A stretch of 6,170 nucleotides of DNA, taken from Clostridia bacterium. Its GTDB lineage: Bacteria > Bacillota > Clostridia > Christensenellales > CAG-917. Every line of letters begins with the position of its first letter. Within the stretch, counting starts at the first letter, position 1. Shown here piece after piece: positions 1-4,943 of the stretch. The translations under genes and the position numbers were made by a program. Below the pieces are notes generated by a model, which saw only the letters and a program-made list of their open reading frames with translations, was not told the origin of the DNA and ran no database searches. The stretch is taken from NCBI GenBank assembly GCA_900769205.1, contig CAAGFS010000064.1:1-6170 (forward strand), written 5' to 3'.

Positions 1-28
1 GGAGTTCAGACGTGTGCTCTTCCGATCT
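1..28 (+). other. Illumina sequencing adapter remnant (artefact)
   Basis: The contig begins with the 3' part of the Illumina TruSeq index-side adapter, ending in the familiar GCTCTTCCGATCT at 16-28. This is library DNA that was not trimmed before assembly. It is fused in frame to the truncated RNase G gene. An ATG inside the adapter at 12 therefore makes a false start, giving an N-terminus MCSSDL that belongs to no real protein. Real genomic sequence starts at about 29. Confidence 0.97.
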
Positions 29-884
29 TGAAGAAGCAAGTATGTTCGAGCGCGCTTTGAGAGATACTTTCGGAGAAGACGTGCAAAGGATTGTCGTCAA
101 CGACGAGGGCATTGCAAAGCGACTTGAAAAAAAGTTCGAGGGATTGAAGTGCGAAGTGTATTCGGGCAAAAGAAACATAATGTCGCATTTCGGAGTCGCG
201 TCGCAGATAAACCACATTTGCGACAGGAAGGTGTATCTTGACGGCGGAGCGTACATCGTGATTGACAGGACGGAAGCGCTCACCGTCATCGACGTCAACA
301 CGGGCGGTTATATCGGCACGAGTCATCTCGAAGACACCGTTTTCAAAACCAATCTTATGGCGGCAAAGTGCATCGCAAAGCAACTGCGTCTTCGCAATAT
401 AAGCGGAATCGTCGTGATAGATTTCATTGATATGCAACTTGACGAGCACAAGCAGCAAGTGATTGCAACCTTGCGCAGCGCGCTCAAAAACGACAGATTG
501 AAAACTTCGACGGTGGGAATGACTCCCTTGGGGCTTGTGGAACTGACCAGAAAAAAATCAAGGCTTCCGCTTGACGATTTTATGCTCGAACCTTGCCCGA
601 ACGGTTGCGGTTTGAGAGTGAGCGACTCGCAACTTGCCTTTCTTCTGCGCGACGACCTTGAAGAATACGTGTGCCAAAACGATTGCGACGAAGTGTACGT
701 GCGCGCAAATCCCGACACGATAGACGTGGTGCTTGAAAGCCGCATACTTTTGCCCAAAGCGCGCAACGAGTGGAAAAACAAACATATATATTTTGTTGCG
801 GACAATACGATCGACAGAGAAAAGTGGTTTTTCTCCGACAAAAAATCGGACGGAAAAGCAGAATATCTGCGCGTGCTTGCCTGA
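29..884 (+). CDS. rng: Ribonuclease E/G family endoribonuclease, C-terminal part (5' truncated)
   Basis: Endoribonuclease of the RNase E/G family, which cleaves single-stranded RNA in rRNA maturation and mRNA decay in the cytoplasm. About 284 genuine residues remain (numbered from the Glu codon at 30). The N-terminal S1 domain and 5'-sensor region are lost at the contig end. Visible are the DNase I-like catalytic stretch with EALTVIDVNTGG (Asp88, equivalent to E. coli RNase E Asp303) and GIVVIDFIDM (Asp131, equivalent to Asp346), then GLVELTRKK, then a zinc-link-like CPNGC (Cys189, Cys193). Both metal-binding Asp are present, so the intact gene probably encodes an active enzyme. The zinc-link spacing is CX3C instead of the usual CX2C. 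The apparent ATG at 12 lies in adapter sequence and must not be used as a start. No clear terminator follows, so some readthrough into the next gene is possible. Confidence 0.93.
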
Positions 885-1033
885 TAGGGCGTTTGCGCTT
901 CTGGATATTGACAACGCGTTGGAAACGCAGGATTTGCGGCGCGGATTGCGAGGGGCGGGCGCAAGGAACGGGAGAGATCGGACAAACGGTTGCGTATTGA
1001 TACAACATTGACAAAATGTAGATATAGCGATTG

Positions 1034-1062
1034 TTGCAAACCTATCCCGCGTATGTTAGAAT
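1034..1062 (+). promoter_or_regulatory. Candidate extended -10 promoter for the dehydrogenase
   Basis: TTGCAA (1034-1039), a 17-base spacer and TAGAAT (1057-1062), with TG at 1054-1055 making an extended -10 (TGTTAGAAT). The predicted start of transcription near 1069 would leave a leader of only about 10 bases, beginning inside the ribosome binding site GGAAGG (1068-1073). The -10 resembles the TGTTATAAT used twice near 3100-3155. Two TTGACA hexamers further upstream (908, 1008) have no matching -10. Confidence 0.45.
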
Positions 1063-1078
1063 ATATCGGAAGGTTGAT

Positions 1079-2059
1079 ATGAAAAAGTGGATTATAAACA
1101 AAGAAGACGGCGTCGCAATTTTTGAAGACGTCAGCCAAAGACGGGAAGGTCAGGTCAAAGTGAAGATGTCCAAAGTTGCGGTGTCTTCGCAAGACGTGTG
1201 CCACCTGTCCACTCTCTTGCGCGAAAACGCGGTCGTCCTCGGACATTCCGCGGTTGCTCACGTTTCGGAAGCGGACGAAGACAGCGGGCTCAAACTCGGC
1301 GCGCGCGTTGTGATAAGCCCGTACGTCAGCACGAGCGAACACGGCGAAGAAGTGGTCAAAACCATGGGCGTTGACGTTGACGGTTTGCTTTGCGATTTTG
1401 CCTGCGTGCCTTTTGAAAACGTCTTCGTTCTGCCCGACGGCATAAGCGACGAAGAAGCGCTGTTTTGCGAGTATATCGCAATGGGCAACAACGTGTTCGA
1501 AGCTCTCGACAGAGAAAAGGGCGATTATATCGTCATCGTCGGCGCATCGACTCTCGGGCTTGTTCTCGGTCAGATGGCAACGTACTATCAATACGTCCCC
1601 ATTCTCGTCGATCTTGACGCCGACCGCCTTGCGCTTGCGCAAAAGTGGGGTGTGAGCTACACTCTCAACCCGACCTACGACAATCTCGAACGCAGAGTGG
1701 AAGAAATCACGGGCGGACGTATGGCGGAAGCGGCGATATCTTCGGGCGACAGTGTGGACGTCAACGCGGCGATGCGCCTTGTCAAAAATCACGGTGACGT
1801 CATCGTTGCAGGCTACGCGACGCGCGGAAATCACGCCGTTGACGCAAGCACGGTGCTGAAAAAACAGTTGACGATAAAAGGCGTATGCAACGGCATCGGC
1901 GAGATGTCGTCGGCAATCAATCTGCTTGCAAACAAGGTTGTCAAAACGGACGGCATATTCGGCGCGAGCGCAAACTTCGACGAGATTCCGCAAGTGGTGG
2001 AAAATTGCATAAAATATCCGTATCAGTACGGCAAGATTCTCATCAACTGCGACGACTGA
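1079..2059 (+). CDS. Zinc-binding-type (MDR) alcohol dehydrogenase homologue lacking zinc ligands
   Basis: A 326-residue protein of the medium-chain dehydrogenase/reductase superfamily. The N-terminal GroES-like part has the family landmarks VKVKMSKVAVSSQD (residues 27-39), GHSAVAHV (55-62) and GARVVISP (74-81). The Rossmann part has VIVGASTLG (152-160) followed by PILVDLDADRL (174-184); the acid at the end of the second strand suggests NAD(H) rather than NADP(H). VIVAGY (241-246) and the C-terminal segment follow. In canonical zinc members the catalytic zinc is held by a Cys in GxCGxD and by GHE. Here these are Ser36 and GHS, so only His56 remains, and the four-Cys structural zinc loop is absent. 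The dinucleotide motif is also altered (GAS instead of GxG). Substrate cannot be told. I chose ATG 1079 over an in-frame ATG at 1031 because GGAAGG lies 5 bases before it and the family homology begins there. It follows rng in the same direction after a 194-base gap with its own candidate promoter. Confidence 0.82.
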   Translation: MKKWIINKEDGVAIFEDVSQRREGQVKVKMSKVAVSSQDVCHLSTLLRENAVVLGHSAVAHVSEADEDSGLKLGARVVISPYVSTSEHGEEVVKTMGVDVDGLLCDFACVPFENVFVLPDGISDEEALFCEYIAMGNNVFEALDREKGDYIVIVGASTLGLVLGQMATYYQYVPILVDLDADRLALAQKWGVSYTLNPTYDNLERRVEEITGGRMAEAAISSGDSVDVNAAMRLVKNHGDVIVAGYATRGNHAVDASTVLKKQLTIKGVCNGIGEMSSAINLLANKVVKTDGIFGASANFDEIPQVVENCIKYPYQYGKILINCDD

Positions 2060-2128
2060 TCGAGCAGTGTTTTTTCATGGCGGGCGCTTGAAAGTCTGAA
2101 ATCGCTTGAAATCATAATGAATGAAACG

Positions 2129-2157
2129 AAAAAGCAAGGCGTAGAGCCTTGCTTTTT
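2129..2157. terminator. Bidirectional intrinsic terminator
   Basis: A perfect 12-bp stem, AAAAAGCAAGGC (2129-2140) and GCCTTGCTTTTT (2146-2157), with the 5-base loop GTAGA. The T run at 2153-2157 serves plus-strand transcripts, and the A run at 2129-2133 becomes a T run for minus-strand transcripts. It sits between two convergent genes, 69 bases after the dehydrogenase stop and 20 bases after the lipoprotein stop, so it probably terminates both. Confidence 0.9.
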
Positions 2158-2177
2158 ACGTTAAGTTTTTCATTTGC

Positions 2178-3044
2178 TCAGCCGAGCACAACCGAGCGCA
2201 AAAACGCAAGCACTATATCGCAGGTTGACGTGCGTTGCGCCTGTTTTTGTTCTATTGTGGTTGCGTTTACGTCTTGCGACAGATTGGGCAAAAACTTTAT
2301 CGGCAGATCGTCTTCGACGTCGATTTGCGCAAAGGCGGTGTGGTCGGCGTTTTGCACTACTCTTGCAACGTAGCCGTCGCAAAGCCTTGCTCTTGCGTCT
2401 TCAACTTGTTCGTCGGTGCGCACTCTGTCGTTGTCCGCTTCGACGAGAAGGGCGGGGAGATTTGTGTCGACAAGGGTGTCGGACACGTATATTTCAACGC
2501 CGTTTTCGTCAGTTTTCGGATTGCCGTTTTCATCGAGTTTCTTGTGTCTGTTCCCGACGGGAGCGAGAAGTATCGCGCCCGCAACCGCCGACGCGTTTTC
2601 GCTTGCGCGACGGATTGCGCTTGCTCCGCCTTCGTGCGAATGTCCCGCAACGAAAAATCTGACGTTCGGATAATTTTCAAACGCCTTTTCGGTTGCGGTG
2701 TAGTTGGAGTAGGCAAGATTGTTTGCGATTTTGGGTATCACGACGAGATAGCCTTGTTTTGCAAGCGCGCTTGCGAGATACTGATATTTGACGGGTTCAA
2801 CGCCCATACCGACGTAGAAAATCACGCCGTACGAGCAAGGCACGTCCGTGCCGTTTCCCGAAGCGTCAACGTTTTTGACGGGTTGAAAAACGAGCGCGTC
2901 GTCGCCGTCTGTCGTTTTGACCACGAAATCGTTGTCGAGCGCATAGTTTACGCCGTCCTGCGTTTTGTCGCACGCAACGAGGGACGCGCAAAGCGCGATT
3001 GTGAAAATCGTTGCTATGAGAATTGTCAGAAGTTTCTTTTTCAT
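2178..3044 (-). CDS. Lipoprotein with alpha/beta hydrolase fold
   Basis: A 288-residue secreted hydrolase. The N-terminus is a lipoprotein signal: basic MKKK, a hydrophobic stretch (about residues 5-22) and the lipobox LVAC, with lipidated Cys25. The mature part resembles small alpha/beta hydrolases: VIFYVGMGVEPVKYQYLASA (74-93), QGYLVVIPK (97-105), then the nucleophile elbow FVAGHSHEGG (131-140) with Ser136. Candidate triad partners are Asp204 or Asp206 in LVEADND and His235 in NADHTAF. It is therefore probably an active esterase or lipase-like enzyme anchored on the outer face of the membrane; the substrate is unknown. Between elbow and acid lies a polar insert rich in Asp, Glu and Asn (about 167-190). 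The gene is alone on the minus strand, convergent with the dehydrogenase and divergent from the decarboxylase. Only a weak AAGG lies just upstream of the chosen ATG, but the complete signal peptide supports this start. Confidence 0.88.
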   Translation of the reverse strand: MKKKLLTILIATIFTIALCASLVACDKTQDGVNYALDNDFVVKTTDGDDALVFQPVKNVDASGNGTDVPCSYGVIFYVGMGVEPVKYQYLASALAKQGYLVVIPKIANNLAYSNYTATEKAFENYPNVRFFVAGHSHEGGASAIRRASENASAVAGAILLAPVGNRHKKLDENGNPKTDENGVEIYVSDTLVDTNLPALLVEADNDRVRTDEQVEDARARLCDGYVARVVQNADHTAFAQIDVEDDLPIKFLPNLSQDVNATTIEQKQAQRTSTCDIVLAFLRSVVLG

Positions 3045-3097
3045 TGCCTTATGCGTTGCAAATCGCGCGCCGAGCGGGCGTTTTTGCCGTTTTTTTG

Positions 3098-3126
3098 ATT
3101 ATAACACGCCCGAGTGCAATTTTCCA
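3098..3126 (-). promoter_or_regulatory. Extended -10 promoter for the lipoprotein gene
   Basis: Read on the minus strand: TGGAAA (3126-3121), a 17-base spacer and TATAAT (3103-3098), preceded by TGT to give TGTTATAAT (3106-3098). Transcription should begin near 3091, leaving a leader of about 47 bases. The motif is the exact reverse complement of the one at 3147-3155 for the divergent gene. Confidence 0.65.
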
Positions 3127-3146
3127 TAGCATTTTTCAAAAGATGA

Positions 3147-3155
3147 TGTTATAAT
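3147..3155 (+). promoter_or_regulatory. Extended -10 promoter for the decarboxylase gene
   Basis: TGTTATAAT is a perfect TGnTATAAT extended -10. No good -35 is seen at the right distance, which extended -10 promoters can tolerate. The last base of the -10 is 7 bases before the A of the ATG at 3162, so transcription is predicted to start at or next to the start codon. Confidence 0.65.
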
Positions 3156-3161
3156 TCAGAT

Positions 3162-4637
3162 ATGACTGAAAACAGGAAAGAAACGCACGAAAAACGCGGA
3201 CGAAACGCGCATGTTTCCGCACAGGACGACGGGAAAAGTCTTGCCACGCTCTTAATAGAGCACGACGAGAAAAAAATCCTGCCTTTTCACATGCCGGGAC
3301 ACAAGCGCGCGCCTTTCGATTTTCTTTTCGGCGCGCAAAAAACGGATATAACCGAGATTGACGGGTTTGACAATCTTCACGACGCTCGCGGAGTGCTCAA
3401 AGACGCGCAGGAGCGCGCAAGCGCTCTTTATCGGACGTTGCACACGCGGTTTTTGGTGAACGGAAGCACTTGCGGAATACTTGCGGGTATCCGCGCGCTT
3501 ACAAAGCCGGGGGATAAAGTGCTGATTGCGCGCAACTGTCACAAGTCGGTGTTCAACGCCGTGGAACTTTGCGCCTTGCGCCCCGTTTACGTCGAGCCTG
3601 CTTATTTCTCGGAGTACGGTTTTTACGGCTCGGTCACACCGCAAAGCGTCAATCGCGCTTTTGAGAAAAACCCCGACGTCAGACTCGTCGTCATCACAAG
3701 CCCAACCTATGAAGGAGTGATAAGCGACGTGAAAGGCATAAGCGAGATATGCCATTCGCACGGAGCGGCGTTGTTTGTGGACGAAGCGCACGGAGCGCAT
3801 CTCGGGCTTTGCGAAAAGTTTGAAAACAGCGCGCGCACGATGGGGGCGGATATAGTCGTCAACAGTTTGCACAAAACGTTGCCGTCTTTGACGCAGACCG
3901 CGCTTTTGCACGTGTGCTCGGAAAGGGTGAATATAAAAGAAATCGACGCAAACCTTGCGGTGTTTGAAACAAGCTCGCCTTCGTACGTTCTTATGGCTTC
4001 GATTGACGGGTGCGTGCGGTTTTTGCAAAAACAAGGAGCAAGCGCGCTCGAAACGTGGTCGGACGATATTGATTTTGCAAGAAATGCACTTTCAAAACTT
4101 GAAAAAATCACGCTTTTCAACCCTGCGACGGACAATCGTATATTCGGATACGACAAGACGAAATTCGTGCTTTTGTGCACCGACATTGCCGAAAGCGGAG
4201 TGCGCCTCAAAGACCTTTTGCGCAAGGAATACGATATAGAACTTGAAATGGCAAGCGAAAACTACGCCGTTGCAATGAGCGGACTCGGCGACGACAAGAC
4301 GGCTTTTGAACGTCTTTGCAACGCTCTTTTTGCGCTTGACAAAAGACTCGCGCGCGGCAACAGCATCGTGTGTGAATCGAAGCCCGAAATCCCCCAAAAG
4401 GCATTTGAACCGTATCAAATCAGGGGTTTAGACGTCGAATACGTCGATTTTGACAAAAGCGAAGGCAGGATATGCGCCGAAAACGTGTGGGCGTATCCGC
4501 CCGGGTGTCCGCTGATTGTCAAGGGAGAAAGGATAGGCGCGGATTTTGCGCGTCGCGCCACGCTTTTGTACGAAGACGGCGTCAACGTGACCGGCGAAAC
4601 GAGAGAGTTTCCCGCAAAGATACTGGTTGTGAGATAG
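3162..4637 (+). CDS. PLP-dependent Orn/Lys/Arg decarboxylase (YaaO-like)
   Basis: A 491-residue fold-type I pyridoxal phosphate enzyme of the Orn/Lys/Arg decarboxylase family, cytoplasmic, producing a polyamine or its precursor from a basic amino acid. Landmarks in order: PFHMPGHKR (41-49), the phosphate-binding loop NGSTCGI (100-106), RNCHKSV (124-130), SPTYEGVISD (180-189), the cofactor-contacting FVDEAHGAH (205-213, Asp207 and His210) and the Schiff-base lysine in NSLHKTLPSLTQ (Lys238). The small C-terminal domain has YPPGCPLIVKGE (445-456), typical of the short Gram-positive members. Length fits the short form (about 480 residues), without the N-terminal wing domain of the E. coli inducible enzymes. 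Sequence alone does not separate lysine from arginine as substrate. The first 25 residues are charged and unlike the family core. No ribosome binding site precedes ATG 3162, and the next in-frame ATG is Met44 inside the conserved PFHMPGHK motif. No terminator is visible before the next promoter. Confidence 0.92.
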   Translation: MTENRKETHEKRGRNAHVSAQDDGKSLATLLIEHDEKKILPFHMPGHKRAPFDFLFGAQKTDITEIDGFDNLHDARGVLKDAQERASALYRTLHTRFLVNGSTCGILAGIRALTKPGDKVLIARNCHKSVFNAVELCALRPVYVEPAYFSEYGFYGSVTPQSVNRAFEKNPDVRLVVITSPTYEGVISDVKGISEICHSHGAALFVDEAHGAHLGLCEKFENSARTMGADIVVNSLHKTLPSLTQTALLHVCSERVNIKEIDANLAVFETSSPSYVLMASIDGCVRFLQKQGASALETWSDDIDFARNALSKLEKITLFNPATDNRIFGYDKTKFVLLCTDIAESGVRLKDLLRKEYDIELEMASENYAVAMSGLGDDKTAFERLCNALFALDKRLARGNSIVCESKPEIPQKAFEPYQIRGLDVEYVDFDKSEGRICAENVWAYPPGCPLIVKGERIGADFARRATLLYEDGVNVTGETREFPAKILVVR

Positions 4638-4665
4638 GCTTGCAAGATTTATTTGTCCGTATGAG

Positions 4666-4694
4666 TTGACAAAAGCCGTATCGGTTTCTATAAT
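4666..4694 (+). promoter_or_regulatory. Consensus housekeeping promoter for the SCIFF locus
   Basis: TTGACA (4666-4671), exactly 17 bases, then TATAAT (4689-4694): a full match to the sigma-A/sigma-70 consensus and the strongest promoter in the window. The start is predicted near 4701, giving a 24-base leader with AAGGAG (4711-4716) placed 8 bases before the ATG. No operator is apparent, so expression is probably high and largely constitutive. Confidence 0.9.
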
Positions 4695-4724
4695 GATATA
4701 TATCAAAAGTAAGGAGTCTTTACG

Positions 4725-4871
4725 ATGAAAAGAATTACAACTTTGAAAACCCGCGATCTCAACGAAAGCAAACGCAACGGCGGCTGCGGAGAATGCCAAA
4801 CTTCTTGCCAATCCGCTTGCAAAACTTCCTGCGGAGTTGCAAACCAAAAGTGCGAAAAATCGGCAAAATAA
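4725..4871 (+). CDS. scfA: Six-cysteine ranthipeptide precursor (SCIFF)
   Basis: A 48-residue ribosomal peptide precursor of the SCIFF family (six cysteines in forty-five residues). The N-terminal half, MKRITTLKTRDLNESKR, is the basic leader expected to bind the maturase. The core is CGECQTSCQSACKTSC followed by GVANQKC, with Cys at 21, 24, 28, 32, 36 and 43. The spacing and the QTSCQSACKTSC block are close to invariant in the family. Radical SAM enzymes of this class join Cys sulfur to a non-alpha carbon of an acceptor residue (ranthipeptides). Position 37 is Gly, where the family usually has Thr as I recall it, and that Thr is the acceptor reported for the Clostridium thermocellum peptide CteA. 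A good ribosome binding site and a consensus promoter support the start. The maturase gene begins 72 bases after the stop. The biological role of SCIFF peptides is not settled; a signalling role has been proposed for ranthipeptides. Confidence 0.96.
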   Translation: MKRITTLKTRDLNESKRNGGCGECQTSCQSACKTSCGVANQKCEKSAK

Positions 4872-4879
4872 TTTTTGCC
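4862..4879 (+). other. Hairpin enclosing the scfA stop codon
   Basis: A perfect 7-bp inverted repeat, GGCAAAA (4862-4868) and TTTTGCC (4873-4879), with loop TAAT containing the TAA stop. It is A/U-rich and not followed by a T tract, so it is unlikely to terminate. In the mRNA it could protect the 3' end of the short precursor transcript together with the terminator 18 bases further on. Function is inferred. Confidence 0.5.
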
Positions 4880-4896
4880 TAATCTGTCGCAAAAGT

Positions 4897-4922
4897 CGCC
4901 TAGATACGTCTAGGCGTTTTTT
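4897..4922 (+). terminator. Intrinsic terminator between scfA and scfB
   Basis: A perfect 8-bp stem, CGCCTAGA (4897-4904) and TCTAGGCG (4909-4916), with a UACG tetraloop (UNCG class), directly followed by six T (4917-4922). It lies after the precursor and 21 bases before the maturase ATG. It probably ends most transcripts after scfA, with partial readthrough making the maturase. A weak alternative start for scfB, TAGATA (4901-4906), 17 bases and TATAAA (4924-4929), overlaps the hairpin and cannot be excluded. Confidence 0.88.
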
Positions 4923-4943
4923 GTATAAACGGACGGGAGAGAT

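Noticed and set aside
908..1013. Two perfect TTGACA hexamers at 908 and 1008
   Set aside because: Neither has an acceptable -10 at 16-18 bases, so they are not supported as promoters.
885..1033. Possible small gene or structured RNA after rng
   Set aside because: The short frames here have no ribosome binding site and no recognisable sequence, and I found no stable hairpin or known riboswitch core.
323..1993. A 556-codon open frame on the minus strand across rng and the dehydrogenase
   Set aside because: It runs antisense to two genes with clear family motifs and shows no domain. It arises because the sense genes rarely use TCA, TTA and CTA codons.
2047..2075. Possible terminator at the end of the dehydrogenase gene (CTGC/GCAG followed by six T)
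   Set aside because: The stem is short and interrupted and overlaps the stop codon. The perfect 12-bp hairpin at 2129-2157 explains termination better.
3068..3085. CGCC/GGCG hairpin followed by five T on the plus strand
   Set aside because: Only 4 bp of stem, and no plus-strand gene precedes it. It lies in the leader of the minus-strand lipoprotein transcript.
2235..3098. A 287-codon open frame on the plus strand
   Set aside because: It is a shadow of the minus-strand lipoprotein gene, which has a signal peptide, lipobox and catalytic residues; the plus frame has none.
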